A program made the translations under genes and the position numbers. Below, piece after piece: positions 1 through 8,869 of a stretch of DNA of 64,000 nt (its first letter is position 1; the number at the start of each line of letters is the position of its first letter). The notes under the pieces were generated by a model. The model did no database searches, was not told where the DNA came from, and saw nothing but the letters and a program-made list of their open reading frames with translations. Location of the stretch: positions 1 through 64,000 of the forward strand of contig NZ_JAAQYM010000004.1 in the NCBI RefSeq assembly GCF_012986595.1, written 5' to 3'. This stretch comes from Pseudomonas koreensis. Lineage in GTDB: Bacteria > Pseudomonadota > Gammaproteobacteria > Pseudomonadales > Pseudomonadaceae.

Positions 1-1392
1 GCCATCGCTGAGGGTCAGCAGTTCTTCGCCGGTGACCATCGACACCGGGCAGCCGTTGGTGCAGGTCAGTGGCGCGCAATCGGCGCTGGCGCCGTTGGGG
101 TTTTTCGCTTGATCGGGGGAGTCGTCGCGAGGTTCGTGCCGCTCCATCCGGGTCGTGCCACGGGACTTGTCCCGCGCCATGGGCGCCGGATTCGGTACCG
201 TCAACACCACTGAATCCGCCTGGCGAATATTCAGCGGGACCGCCGGCGTCGGCTTCAGCGGCACGTCGCGCGCATTGAACGTCAACGGCTTCAACGCGCT
301 CGCGTGTTGGTTCAGGTCGGCAGTGGAGGGCAGTTCGCTCAGGCGCAAGGCCGCTGCTGCCAGCCATTGCCGCGCCCGAGGCGACTTGATCTTGCTCAGC
401 ACCTTGCTGCTCAATTTCACGGGTACGCCAACGCCACCGGCGACCCGCATCAGCAGAAAGCTGGTCAACAATTCGACCCGAACCTCGGCCACCACCTCCG
501 CCAGGTATTGCGGCGGCAGCATCTTCAGCCAACTGGTGAACGCCGCCAGATGAATAAACAGCAACGGCTCGTCACTGAGTATCAGCAGGCCATTGGCGAT
601 GGCCTCAGTGGAGGCATTGAGCAGCGCTTGCAGTTCAACCTCGGTCAGGTACTGCAACAGTTTTTCACTGTTGGCCTGCAGGTCGGCGAGCAGGGCGAAC
701 AGCTGTTTAACGTCGTCCCAGATGGCGTTTAACGCCTTCTCGAACCCGCGCCAGTCGGCCTGTTGCAACTGGCGGTAACGATCGCCGAAACCGGCGCTGG
801 AAAACGCCGTCCATAGCGGCTGAAAGCCGGCCCACTCGTCGCGCAGCCAGCCTTCCAGCCCGTCGAGGATCCCCTCGTAGGAGGCATAAAGCGCTTTGAC
901 ATGATCGGTGGAAACATCGGGAAAGAAGGTGATGCGATAACGCTGGCCCCGGTCGCAGTCGCTGACTTCCAGAATGCCGCTCGGGCCGATGGTGTGGCGC
1001 AGCGGTGCACCAAAGCTCAGAACCCCGTCGACATCGGCGATCACCGGTTCCAGCACCACCGGGGTATTGCCGATCGGTACGAAGCGCGCCGCTTCGAACA
1101 TGTGCACCAGAGTCAACGGACCGCTCGCGGGACACATGACCACCGATGTCTGAATCGGCTGGCGGGATTTGGCGGGCGCGCTGAGCTGCAGGTCGTTGCC
1201 GACCTTGAACACCTGTTCGACATCCAGCGCCGTCCCGGTCCAGAACTGCTGGGCCCAGGCCTCGTAGTGGTTCAGGCTCAGGCGGAACTCGCGGATCAGT
1301 GTTTCGAAGTCCGGGTGATCCGGGTTCAGGGCGGCAACCACCAGCAGGCCGATGCTGTTGTTCAGGGCCAGAAGCCGATCGGTTTGGAACAT
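1..1392 (-). CDS. Rhs-family protein, N-terminal 464 residues (runs off the left edge)
   Basis: A reading frame with no stop runs from an ATG at 1392 to the window edge. The N-terminal half is a soluble region without signal peptide. A hydrophobic/amphipathic stretch follows at about residues 240-350, then a Pro/Arg-rich linker, then the segment CTNGCPVSMVTGEELLTLSD at about residues 444-463. That segment resembles the start of Rhs/YD-repeat cores (DUF6531 type, 'G-PV-x-V-TGE'). Rhs proteins form a shell around a variable C-terminal toxin, often delivered by type VI secretion; toxin and immunity genes would lie left of the window. No PAAR motif is seen here. The ribosome site is weak, and an in-frame GTG at 1410 is an alternative start; a TGA precedes it. 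Family call fairly sure; toxin activity unseen. Confidence 0.72.
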   Translation of the reverse strand, partial: MFQTDRLLALNNSIGLLVVAALNPDHPDFETLIREFRLSLNHYEAWAQQFWTGTALDVEQVFKVGNDLQLSAPAKSRQPIQTSVVMCPASGPLTLVHMFEAARFVPIGNTPVVLEPVIADVDGVLSFGAPLRHTIGPSGILEVSDCDRGQRYRITFFPDVSTDHVKALYASYEGILDGLEGWLRDEWAGFQPLWTAFSSAGFGDRYRQLQQADWRGFEKALNAIWDDVKQLFALLADLQANSEKLLQYLTEVELQALLNASTEAIANGLLILSDEPLLFIHLAAFTSWLKMLPPQYLAEVVAEVRVELLTSFLLMRVAGGVGVPVKLSSKVLSKIKSPRARQWLAAAALRLSELPSTADLNQHASALKPLTFNARDVPLKPTPAVPLNIRQADSVVLTVPNPAPMARDKSRGTTRMERHEPRDDSPDQAKNPNGASADCAPLTCTNGCPVSMVTGEELLTLSDG

Positions 1393-1635
1393 TCGCAGGC
1401 ACTCGCGCACATGAAAGAGGTGCGCGGACTTTGCGGGGGATCACCCAGGAAAGAAGTCGGGCAAGTAGGCATTAGCTGTAGGGCATTTCGCTAAATATCA
1501 GCGTGCCATTCAACGCCTCGCGGACATTGGTCGTTGCTGAATGTCCATTGGCCTCGCTATGCTGCTGAACCCATTAATCAGATCCGAGCAGCGGCATCGA
1601 CTGTGCCGCCCGGGATGTTTTTGATAACGGATCCG
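1393..1635. other. Intergenic region between Rhs and HAD genes
   Basis: This spacer separates two divergent genes and should hold both promoters. I see no repeat, RNA gene or convincing small gene. An in-frame upstream extension of the HAD gene, beginning at 1534, lacks a ribosome site and family similarity. Confidence 0.4.
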
Positions 1636-2334
1636 ATGATGAATGCACCGATGAAGGCGTTTGGCCCGATCAAGGCCGTGATTTTCGACATGGACGGTTT
1701 GTTGCTGGACACCGAAGGCATCTACACCGAGGTCACGTCGCTCATTGCCGAGCGTTACGGGCGGACCTTCGATTGGAGCGTTAAACAGAACATCATCGGA
1801 CGTGGCGCCAATGACCTGGCCAACTACGTGGTGCAGGCGCTGGACCTGCCGATCAGCGCCGAAGAGTTCCTGGTGATCCGCGAGCCGCTGATGCGCGAGC
1901 GCTTCCCCAAGGCGCAGGCGATGCCAGGCGCTGAGGAGCTGATTCGCCATCTCAAGGCGCACAACATTCCGATTGCCGTGGGCACCAGTTCATCGCGCCA
2001 GTCGTTCGGCCAGAAAACCACCCTGCACCGCGACTGGTTTGCCCTGTTCGATTTCATCGTCACCGCAGACGATCCGGAAGTCGGTGCTGCAAAGCCTGCG
2101 CCGGACATTTTTCTCACCGCCGCCCGGCGTCTGGGGGTCGCGCCTGAAGATTGTCTGGTGTTCGAGGATTCACCGTTTGGCGTCACCGCCGCGAAAGCGG
2201 CGGGGATGACCGCCATTGCGATTCCCGACGCGGCCATGGCCGATGAAAAATATGCTCATGCCGACGGGATTCTGCGCACGCTCAAGGCGTTCACCCCGAG
2301 TGCCTGCGGGCTGCCGGCGCTGGAATGGGCCTGA
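1636..2334 (+). CDS. HAD-superfamily phosphatase (HDHD1/pseudouridine-5'-phosphatase-like)
   Basis: A protein of 232 residues with the HAD subfamily I signature. Motif I DMDGLLLDTE lies near residue 17 with both catalytic Asp. Motif II is GTSSSRQ, the motif III Lys is in AAKPAPD, and motif IV is EDSPFGV. The cap is helical and inserted between motifs I and II. Enzymes of this group hydrolyse small phosphomonoesters such as sugar phosphates or pseudouridine 5'-phosphate; the substrate cannot be read from the sequence. Two consecutive ATGs (1636, 1639) fit the family start, and the homologous part begins about residue 8. It converges on the SDR gene across a shared terminator. Confidence 0.85.
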   Translation: MMNAPMKAFGPIKAVIFDMDGLLLDTEGIYTEVTSLIAERYGRTFDWSVKQNIIGRGANDLANYVVQALDLPISAEEFLVIREPLMRERFPKAQAMPGAEELIRHLKAHNIPIAVGTSSSRQSFGQKTTLHRDWFALFDFIVTADDPEVGAAKPAPDIFLTAARRLGVAPEDCLVFEDSPFGVTAAKAAGMTAIAIPDAAMADEKYAHADGILRTLKAFTPSACGLPALEWA

Positions 2335-2354
2335 TCACCCAATAAACACCCATG

Positions 2355-2394
2355 AAAAAACGCCGCCCTCTGAACCGAGGTGCGGCGTTTTTTT
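2355..2394. terminator. Bidirectional intrinsic terminator
   Basis: A perfect CGCCGC/GCGGCG stem (2361-2366 and 2382-2387) is flanked by A-run on the left and T-run on the right. It can therefore stop both the HAD gene and the convergent SDR gene. Confidence 0.85.
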
Positions 2395-2414
2395 GTGCCG
2401 GGGATTCAGCGCAA

Positions 2415-3161
2415 TCAGGCGCCGAAGCCGCCGTCGATGGTCAGGCTGGCACCGGTGATGTAACCGGCCTCAGGGCCGACCAGGTAGGCGACGAAACCGG
2501 CGATTTCGTCGGCAGTGCCGTAACGACCGACTGCCATCAGCGGGATCAGGCTTTCGGCGAAATCGCCATCGGCCGGGTTCATGTCGGTGTCGACCGGGCC
2601 GGGCTGCACGTTGTTGATGGTGATGCCGCGTGGGCCGAGGTCGCGGGCCAGGCCTTTGGTCAGGCCGACCAGCGCCGATTTGCTCATCGCGTACACACCG
2701 CCACCGCCGAAGGGCATGCGGTCGGCGTTGGTGCTGCCGATGTTGACGATGCGCGAGCCTTCGCCCATGTGTTTGGCGGCTTCCTGAGAGGCAATGAATA
2801 CGCTGCGCACGTTGATCGCCAGGGTCTGGTCGAAGTCTTCCAGTTTGAAGTCTTCCAGTGGCGCAATCGCCAGTACCCCGGCGTTGTTCACCAGAATATC
2901 GAGGCGGCCAAAGGCTTCAACGGTGGCGCTGACGGCGTTGCGGATGGCTGTTTCATCGGCGCTGTCGGCCTTGATCGCCAGGGCTTTGCCGCCGTTGGCG
3001 GTGATGCTGTTTTGCAGTTCTTCGGCCTTGGCGGTGGAGCTGACGTAGGTGAAGGCGACAGCGGCGCCTTCGGCAGCCAGACGTTTGACGATGGCGGCGC
3101 CGATGCCACGGGAACCGCCTTGAATCAGTGCGACTTTACCGCTGAGGTGTTGAGTGGTCAT
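2415..3161 (-). CDS. Short-chain dehydrogenase/reductase (SDR), FabG-like
   Basis: A protein of 248 residues, the usual classical-SDR length. It has the cofactor loop GGSRGIG near residue 15, NNAG near residue 88, a catalytic Ser in NIGSTN, the YxxxK motif YAMSK, and the C-terminal GASLTIDGGFGA. It should be an NAD(P)H-dependent cytosolic oxidoreductase; the substrate is not predictable. The start at 3161 has a GGAG ribosome site. It is transcribed away from the adjacent LysR gene, which is therefore its probable regulator. Confidence 0.88.
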   Translation of the reverse strand: MTTQHLSGKVALIQGGSRGIGAAIVKRLAAEGAAVAFTYVSSTAKAEELQNSITANGGKALAIKADSADETAIRNAVSATVEAFGRLDILVNNAGVLAIAPLEDFKLEDFDQTLAINVRSVFIASQEAAKHMGEGSRIVNIGSTNADRMPFGGGGVYAMSKSALVGLTKGLARDLGPRGITINNVQPGPVDTDMNPADGDFAESLIPLMAVGRYGTADEIAGFVAYLVGPEAGYITGASLTIDGGFGA

Positions 3162-3287
3162 GTTCGATCTCCAGTAAGTTGAAGGCGGGGTGCCTTGGTG
3201 TTGGAGCCGAGTATCGGCCTGACATCGACAACCGTGTAGCCCATGATTGCTATAGTCTGTGTAAACCAAAAGTTTATAGTGGCGACC

Positions 3288-4214
3288 ATGGAAACCTTCA
3301 GCAGTATCGAATGCTTCGTGCGCAGTGCCGAGGTCGGCAGCTTTGCCGAAGCCGCCCGGCGCTTGAGCCTGACCCCCGCCGCCGTCGGCAAGAGCGTGGC
3401 GAAGCTTGAAGTGCGGCTCGGTGTACGGCTGTTCCAGCGTAGTACACGCAGCTTGACCCTGACCGAGGCCGGTCAGCTGTTCTTGAGTCAGGTCAGTGGC
3501 AGCCTGACGACGATTCAGAATGCCGTGGCCAATCTGTCCAGCGTCCAGGGGCTGCCGGCGGGCACCTTGAAAGTCAGCATGGGTACGGTGTTCGGGCGGT
3601 TGTATATCGTGCCGTTGCTGGAAGAGTTTTTACGTCGATTCCCGGCGATCAACCCTGACTGGCATTTCGATAACCGGCAGGTCGATTTGATTGGCCAGGG
3701 TTTCGATGCGGCGATTGGTGGCGGATTTGAACTGCCCCAAGGCGTCGTCGCCCGCAAATTGGCGCCCGCGCATCGAGTCTTGGTGGCGTCTGCTGACTAT
3801 CTGCAAAAGCACGCGGCGATCGCCGAGCCGGATGAACTGCAACACCACGATGGCATTCTGATTCGTTCGCCGCAAACCGGTCGAGTACGCTCCTGGCAGT
3901 TGATCAGAGGTGGTGGTCAACTCTGCCGGCCACTGACTCTCAGGACGCGAATGACCATGAGCGACTCCGAAGCCGCCTGCGCGACGGCCGCGCAGGGGCT
4001 GGGGATCGCGCTGGTCAGCATGCCGTTTGCCGTGGGTTACCTTGAAGCGGGCACATTGCAACGCGTGCTGCCGGACTGGTACATCGATGACGGCAACATT
4101 TCGATCTACTACGCCGAGCACAAATTGCTGCCGGGCAAGACGCGGGCGTTTGTCGATTTTGTGATTGAACAGTTCGCGCAGCAAGGGTTGGCTCAGCGGT
4201 TCAGTGCTATCTGA
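3288..4214 (+). CDS. LysR-family transcriptional regulator
   Basis: A protein of 308 residues. An N-terminal winged helix-turn-helix (about residues 1-60, with FAEAARRLSLTPAAVGKSV) is followed by a periplasmic-binding-like effector domain. The ATG at 3288 is chosen because METFSSIECF is the typical LysR N terminus. The divergent SDR gene starts 126 bp away, the usual LysR arrangement in which one intergenic region serves both genes. The inducer is unknown. Confidence 0.88.
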   Translation: METFSSIECFVRSAEVGSFAEAARRLSLTPAAVGKSVAKLEVRLGVRLFQRSTRSLTLTEAGQLFLSQVSGSLTTIQNAVANLSSVQGLPAGTLKVSMGTVFGRLYIVPLLEEFLRRFPAINPDWHFDNRQVDLIGQGFDAAIGGGFELPQGVVARKLAPAHRVLVASADYLQKHAAIAEPDELQHHDGILIRSPQTGRVRSWQLIRGGGQLCRPLTLRTRMTMSDSEAACATAAQGLGIALVSMPFAVGYLEAGTLQRVLPDWYIDDGNISIYYAEHKLLPGKTRAFVDFVIEQFAQQGLAQRFSAI

Positions 4215-4240
4215 TTTAGGCTAGGGACCCAGGCGCGGCC

Positions 4241-4331
4241 ATCGCGGGCAAGCCACGCTCCCACAGGTCTCGCGTCGCACACAAAATGTGCGAGAAACTC
4301 ATAACCTGTGGGAGCGTGGCTTGCCCGCGAT
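4241..4331. repeat. REP doublet (inverted pair)
   Basis: Two 28-base arms (4241-4268 and 4304-4331) are perfect inverted copies of ATCGCGGGCAAGCCACGCTC plus CCACAGGT. This is a typical fluorescens-group REP pair downstream of the LysR gene. Confidence 0.9.
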
Positions 4332-4346
4332 AAACGATAACGCGGT

Positions 4347-5075
4347 CTACCGGGCAAACCGCTCCGCCCAACCAATGATCTGTTTCGGCCGTGGCGTCGC
4401 ATACGTGCGCACCTTGGACGTCGACAACCCCAGCCGCACCAGCGATTCGGCAATGGTCACCGCCGCCGTCACCCCGTCCACCACCGGCACCCCGGTGCGT
4501 CGGCGAATCTGTTCATCCAGCCCGGCCATGCCGCCGCAGCCGAGGCAAATCACCTCGGCCTTGTCCTGCGTCACCGCCAGTTCCGCCTGATGCACGATGG
4601 CTTCCAGCGCACGTTGCGGCTCGTGTTCCAGTTCCAGCACCGCCAGACCGCTGGCCCGCACCGAGGCACAGCGATCCCACAGGCCCGAGAGTTTCAGCCG
4701 ATCCTCGATCAGCGGCACGGTGCGGTCCAGCGTGGTCACCACCGAATAGGCGTGGCCGAGAAACATCGCGGTGCTCGCCGCCGCGTCGGTGATGTCCACC
4801 ACCGGCACGTTGAGCAGCTCCTGCAAACCTTCGCGGCCGTGCTCGCCATAGCCGGCCTGAATCACCGCGTCGAACGGTTGCTCGTAGGACATCACCCGGT
4901 CCATCACGGCGATGGCTGCCAGATAACTTTCGAAATTGCCTTCCACCGAGTCGGCGCCAAAAAACGGCGTCAGACCGACGATTTCCGTGCCGGGGGAAGC
5001 GACGGCCTGCGCCGAGCGGGCGATGGCCTGGGTGATGGATTCGGTGGTGTTGACGTTGACCACAAGAATACGCAT
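4347..5075 (-). CDS. Hydantoin/allantoin racemase-like protein (Asp/Glu racemase superfamily)
   Basis: A protein of 242 residues with N-terminal ILVVNVNTTESIT and C-terminal LGCGGMAGL, typical of the HyuE/HpxA racemases. These invert the stereocentre of hydantoins or allantoin using two cysteines as acid and base. The second is present (Cys180). The first position reads AGYGEHG (residues 74-80), with Gly where characterised members have Cys, so either the mechanism differs or the protein is not a two-base racemase. It follows the NCS1 permease gene by 54 bp in the same direction, suggesting uptake and use of a hydantoin or allantoin-like nitrogen source. Confidence 0.78.
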   Translation of the reverse strand: MRILVVNVNTTESITQAIARSAQAVASPGTEIVGLTPFFGADSVEGNFESYLAAIAVMDRVMSYEQPFDAVIQAGYGEHGREGLQELLNVPVVDITDAAASTAMFLGHAYSVVTTLDRTVPLIEDRLKLSGLWDRCASVRASGLAVLELEHEPQRALEAIVHQAELAVTQDKAEVICLGCGGMAGLDEQIRRRTGVPVVDGVTAAVTIAESLVRLGLSTSKVRTYATPRPKQIIGWAERFAR

Positions 5076-5129
5076 GGGAAGTCCTTATTGCGGGCAGTTC
5101 AGCGGCCCGAAGCGCGGGCCGCGAGGAAG

Positions 5130-6668
5130 TTAATGGCTGACGTTGTCGACGGCGATGGATTCGCCGCTGACGTCGGCGTAGTGCGACTGACGCCGGGCGA
5201 TGATCAGGTAAAGCATCGCGGCAATGCCGGCGCCCACCAGCCACGAGAATGGCGAGATGCTGTGGAAACCTGGCACCAGCGCCAGGACGATGGCGATCAG
5301 CGCTGCAGGAATGAACGCCGCCACGGCGCGGAAATTCACCCCGCGGCTGTAGTAATAAGCGCCGTTGGGATCTTCGCTGTACAACTGCGGGACGTTGATC
5401 CGGCCTCTGCGGATCAGCCAGTAGTCGACCATGATCACCCCGTACAGCGGGCCGAGCAGGGCGCCGAGGCCGGAGAGGAAATACACGATCACCAGCGGAC
5501 TGTTGTAGAGGTTCCACGGCAGGATCAGCACGGCGATGGTTGCGCTGATCAGCCCGGCGCGGCGGAACGTCAGGTATTTCGGTGCCAGGTTGCTGAGCAC
5601 GAACGCCGGCGCGACGAAGTTGGCCATGATGTTCACCGCCACGGTGACGATCAGGAACGCCAGACAGCCGAGGACCAGAAAGAACGTGTTGGGAATCGAC
5701 GCAATGATTTCGGTCGGGCTTTCGATGATCCGCCCGTTGATCTGAAATTGCGCGCCGCACAACAGGACGGTGATGGCGGCGAACACCAGAATGTTCACCG
5801 GCAGGCCCCAGAAATTGCCGACCTTGATGGTTTTACGGCACGGCGAAGAACGGGCGAAATCGCAGAAGTTGAGAATCAGCGTGCCGTAGATCGCCAGCCA
5901 CAGGGCGCCGCCGGCAAAGATGTTGCGCCACATTTCGCCCCCGGTCAGCGGTTCGCGGATCGACCAGGCAATGGTCGCGTTGGCCTGGGTGTACATCCAC
6001 GCGGCGAGGGCGGCGACGGTCAGCAGAATCACCGGCCCGGCAAAGGCTTCGTAACGGCGGACCATCTCCATGCCGTAGGCGAGGATCGCCAGTTGCACGA
6101 ACCAGATCGCCACGAAACACACCCAGCCCAGAGACGACAGGCCGAGGATCGAGTTGTGGTCGTAGTCGGCGAAGCCGGGGTGAATCGCTGTCAACAGCAC
6201 GCGAAACACCACCGACGCCAGGTACGTCTGAATGCCGAACCAGGCGATGGCGATCACCGCCCGGATCAACGCTGGAATCTGCGCCCCGTGGATCCCGAAA
6301 CTGATCCGGCTGATCACCGGAAACGGCACCCCGGTTTTTTGCCCCATGTAGCCGGACAGGTTCATGAAGAAGTACACCAGCGCCGCGCCGATCCCCAGTG
6401 ACAGCAGAATCTGCCAGCCTCCCAGGCCTAACGCATACAAGCCGATGGCGAACGAGTAGTTGGCGATGTTGTGCACATCGTTGGTCCACAGGGCGAAGAT
6501 GCTGTATTTGCCCCAGCGCCGACCTTCGGCCCGGGTCGGTGCCAGGTCGCTGTTGTGCAAACGGGGGCTCAGTTGTAACGGTTCGGCCAGGCCATCGGCG
6601 GGCAATGGCTGGTCGAGGGCAGAGGCGGGCAGATTCAGCGCGATGTTGTTGGAGAGACTTGTACGCAT
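5130..6668 (-). CDS. NCS1-family nucleobase/hydantoin/allantoin permease
   Basis: A protein of 512 residues with about 12 hydrophobic segments and NCS1 landmarks: WGKYSIFALWTNDVHNIANY before TM1, GxPFPVISRISFG in the TM3 area, and DFARS after TM6. Family members (Mhp1, PucI, PurP types) import hydantoins, allantoin, uracil or purines with Na+ or H+. The partner racemase-like gene downstream favours a hydantoin or allantoin. A perfect palindrome 165 bp upstream is a probable regulator site. Confidence 0.85.
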   Translation of the reverse strand: MRTSLSNNIALNLPASALDQPLPADGLAEPLQLSPRLHNSDLAPTRAEGRRWGKYSIFALWTNDVHNIANYSFAIGLYALGLGGWQILLSLGIGAALVYFFMNLSGYMGQKTGVPFPVISRISFGIHGAQIPALIRAVIAIAWFGIQTYLASVVFRVLLTAIHPGFADYDHNSILGLSSLGWVCFVAIWFVQLAILAYGMEMVRRYEAFAGPVILLTVAALAAWMYTQANATIAWSIREPLTGGEMWRNIFAGGALWLAIYGTLILNFCDFARSSPCRKTIKVGNFWGLPVNILVFAAITVLLCGAQFQINGRIIESPTEIIASIPNTFFLVLGCLAFLIVTVAVNIMANFVAPAFVLSNLAPKYLTFRRAGLISATIAVLILPWNLYNSPLVIVYFLSGLGALLGPLYGVIMVDYWLIRRGRINVPQLYSEDPNGAYYYSRGVNFRAVAAFIPAALIAIVLALVPGFHSISPFSWLVGAGIAAMLYLIIARRQSHYADVSGESIAVDNVSH

Positions 6669-6833
6669 TCCGGCAGGCTCCTGATGGGCGGGCCGCGATG
6701 ACTGTGCATGAGCCCGGGGCTCGACAAATCTTCGTCGCGGCCAGCAGACATCACTGGTTACGGGGCATCTGCAGCCTGTACGGGATAGGGCGCTTCAGGC
6801 TTGCGGATCGAAAGTGTTTGGTCATGTTTTGCA

Positions 6834-6849
6834 GTTTTGTATACAAAAC
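6834..6849. promoter_or_regulatory. Palindromic operator (GntR/FadR type) before the NCS1 permease
   Basis: GTTTTGTATACAAAAC is a perfect 16-bp palindrome. Its flanks repeat the half-site (CATGTTTTG to the left, CAAAACATG to the right). TTGTATACAA-like cores are usual for FadR-subfamily GntR regulators. Confidence 0.6.
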
Positions 6850-7098
6850 ATGCATGCACCAAAGCCAGATCTGTGCCAGTTACCGTTCTATGCGCAGCCA
6901 TCCTCATTTCGAAAAGTTATCGAGGAGCGCTAAGTGGTTGAAAATGGTTGGTTATAAATTGACCGATTGAACAGGTATTTATTTTTTGCGGGGGATTTTT
7001 CGGAGGTGGCAAAACGGACGGGCGTTCAGGAGGGATGTAACTTTTCAGGGCGTGAAAAGAAAAAGTGCACACATAAATGGCACCGATGGTGACATTCG

Positions 7099-7108
7099 TG
7101 TGTACACA
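7099..7108. promoter_or_regulatory. Palindrome TGTGTACACA
   Basis: A perfect 10-bp palindrome 250 bp from the stronger site at 6834, with the same TGTACA-like core. It may be an auxiliary site of the same regulator; chance is not excluded. Confidence 0.3.
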
Positions 7109-7129
7109 TTCTGGAGGTTTCACAAAACA

Positions 7130-7218
7130 CTGTAGGAGTGAGCCTGCTCGCGATAGCGGTGTATCAGTCCAGGATTTTCTTGGCTGATAAACCGCTATCG
7201 CGAGGCTCACTCCTACAG
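7130..7218. repeat. REP doublet
   Basis: Inverted arms built on TGTAGGAGTGAGCCTGCTCG (7130-7160) and its near-complement (7191-7218). It lies just downstream of cysH. Confidence 0.88.
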
Positions 7219-7242
7219 GGGGGACATCATTGGGGCTGAGAT

Positions 7243-7977
7243 TTATGCCTTGCTGATGATATTCCCCGCATGCAACCCGCATTCTTTCTGCGTCGCTTCT
7301 TCCCACCACCAGCGGCCTTCGCGCTCGTGCTGGTTCGGCAGGACCGGGCGGGTGCACGGTTCGCAACCGATGCTGATGAAGCCGCGTTCATGCAGGCTGT
7401 TGTACGGCAGCTCGAGCATGCGGATGTAGCCCCAGATCTCTTCGCTGGTCATCTGTGCCAGCGGGTTGAACTTGTACAGGGTGCGCTCCGGGGTGGAGAA
7501 CGCGGTGTCGATTTCCAGCACCGCCACGGCGCTGCGGGTGCCCGGGCTCTGGTCACGACGCTGGCCGGTGGCCCATGCTTTGACCCCGGACAGTTTGCGC
7601 CGCAGCGGTTCGATCTTGCGGATGCCGCAGCATTCGCCATGGCCGTTCTTGTAGAAGCTGAACAGGCCTTTTTCCTTCACGAACGGTTCGAGTTTCGTGT
7701 AGTCCGGCGACACCAGTTCGATATCGATCTTGTAGTGCTCGCGCACCTGATCGATGAAGCGATAGGTCTCCGGGTGCAGGCGGCCGGTGTCGAGGCTGAA
7801 CACCTTGACGTTCTTGTTCAGCTTCCAGGCCATGTCCACCAGCACCACATCCTCGGCGCCACTGAAAGAGATCCACAGCTCATCACCGAACTCGGCAAAC
7901 GCGAGTTTCAGGATGTCCTGAGCGGATTTATTGGCATAGGTCGTGGCGAGTTCCACGACATCGAACGTTGGGCTCAT
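7243..7977 (-). CDS. cysH: Adenylyl-sulfate (APS) reductase, assimilatory
   Basis: A protein of 244 residues of the bacterial APS/PAPS reductase family. It has the PP-loop [10 protein letters not shown] (37-46), the [4Fe-4S] cysteines ECC (116-117) and CEPC (205, 208), and the C-terminal redox Cys233 in KECGLH. The paired iron-sulfur cysteines indicate use of APS, as in Pseudomonas aeruginosa, rather than PAPS. It reduces APS to sulfite with thioredoxin in cytosolic sulfate assimilation. It lies divergent to thrH. Confidence 0.95.
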   Translation of the reverse strand: MSPTFDVVELATTYANKSAQDILKLAFAEFGDELWISFSGAEDVVLVDMAWKLNKNVKVFSLDTGRLHPETYRFIDQVREHYKIDIELVSPDYTKLEPFVKEKGLFSFYKNGHGECCGIRKIEPLRRKLSGVKAWATGQRRDQSPGTRSAVAVLEIDTAFSTPERTLYKFNPLAQMTSEEIWGYIRMLELPYNSLHERGFISIGCEPCTRPVLPNQHEREGRWWWEEATQKECGLHAGNIISKA

Positions 7978-8140
7978 CAGGGCGGCTTCCTACAGGTCGG
8001 TGGCGCTGGGCGCTCTATATGGCGGCGATGTTAACAAAAAGCAGCGGGGTACGGGGTGCCCGCTGCGTTGCGCCGTGGCGGGGGAGTCGCTAGAGTTCGG
8101 GCTCGCTCGACTCAATAATCAATACAAACGGGAGTGTCTT

Positions 8141-8758
8141 GTGGAAATTGCTTGCCTGGATCTTGAAGGGGTACTGGTACCGGAAATCTGGATCGCCTTC
8201 GCCGAAAAAACCGGAATCGAATCCCTCAAGGCCACCACCCGGGACATTCCCGATTACGACGTGCTGATGCAGCAGCGCCTGCGCATCCTCGACGAGCACG
8301 GCCTGAAGCTCTCGGACATTCAGGAAGTGATCGCGACCCTCAAGCCGCTGGACGGCGCGGTGGAGTTCGTCGACTGGCTGCGCGAGCGCTTCCAGGTGGT
8401 GATTCTCTCGGACACCTTCTACGAGTTTTCCCAGCCGCTGATGCGGCAACTGGGCTTCCCTACCTTGCTGTGCCATCGGCTGATCACTGACGACAGCGAG
8501 CGGGTGACCGGCTATCAATTGCGTCAGAAAGATCCCAAGCGCCAGTCGGTCCTGTCGTTCAAGAGCCTGTATTACCGGGTGATTGCGGCGGGGGATTCGT
8601 ATAACGACACCAGCATGCTGGGCGAGGCGGATGCGGGGATTCTGTTCCACGCGCCGGAGAATGTGATTCGTGAATTCCCGCAGTTTCCGGCGGTGCATAC
8701 GTTTGCCGAGTTGAAGCAGGAATTCATCAAGGCTTCGAACCGCGACCTGAGCCTGTAA
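8141..8758 (+). CDS. thrH: Phosphoserine/homoserine phosphotransferase ThrH
   Basis: A protein of 205 residues, exactly the known length, starting at GTG 8141 behind a GGGAG ribosome site. The HAD motif DLEG (Asp7, Glu9) is at the N terminus and GDSYND near residue 152. ThrH takes phosphate from phosphoserine and can pass it to homoserine, linking serine and threonine synthesis. It is a cytosolic Pseudomonas-type enzyme, highly conserved and usually next to cysH and pabB as here. Confidence 0.95.
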   Translation: MEIACLDLEGVLVPEIWIAFAEKTGIESLKATTRDIPDYDVLMQQRLRILDEHGLKLSDIQEVIATLKPLDGAVEFVDWLRERFQVVILSDTFYEFSQPLMRQLGFPTLLCHRLITDDSERVTGYQLRQKDPKRQSVLSFKSLYYRVIAAGDSYNDTSMLGEADAGILFHAPENVIREFPQFPAVHTFAELKQEFIKASNRDLSL

Positions 8759-8769
8759 ACCCGATCCCT

Positions 8770-8853
8770 GTAGGAGCTGCCGCAGGCTGCGATCTTTTGA
8801 TCTTGATCTGAAAAAAACAAGATCAAAAGATCGCAGCCTTCGGCAGCTCCTAC
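8770..8853. repeat. REP doublet (GTAGGAGCTGCC type)
   Basis: Inverted arms GTAGGAGCTGCCGCAGGCTG plus CGATC and the complement, separated by an A/T-rich loop. It sits between convergent thrH and pabB and could also act as a transcript end. Confidence 0.92.
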
Positions 8854-8869
8854 AAGGGATTGTTGTGGT

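Larger units (their letters stand above)
6669..7242. other. Long intergenic region upstream of the NCS1 permease
   Basis: This 574-bp region holds two GntR-type palindromes (6834-6849 and 7099-7108) and a REP doublet (7130-7218). The stretch between about 6900 and 7125 is less GC-rich than its surroundings. I find no credible gene in it. A minus-strand ORF reaching into cysH is a shadow. Confidence 0.5.

Noticed and set aside
707..1444. Minus-strand 245-codon ORF at the left edge
   Set aside because: It is the wrong frame; the frame open to the edge from 1392 has the Rhs features and ordinary Pseudomonas amino-acid content.
4590..6401. Plus-strand 603-codon frame opposite the NCS1 and racemase genes
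   Set aside because: Composition rich in His, Arg, Gln and Gly, typical of antisense shadow; spans two real genes on the other strand.
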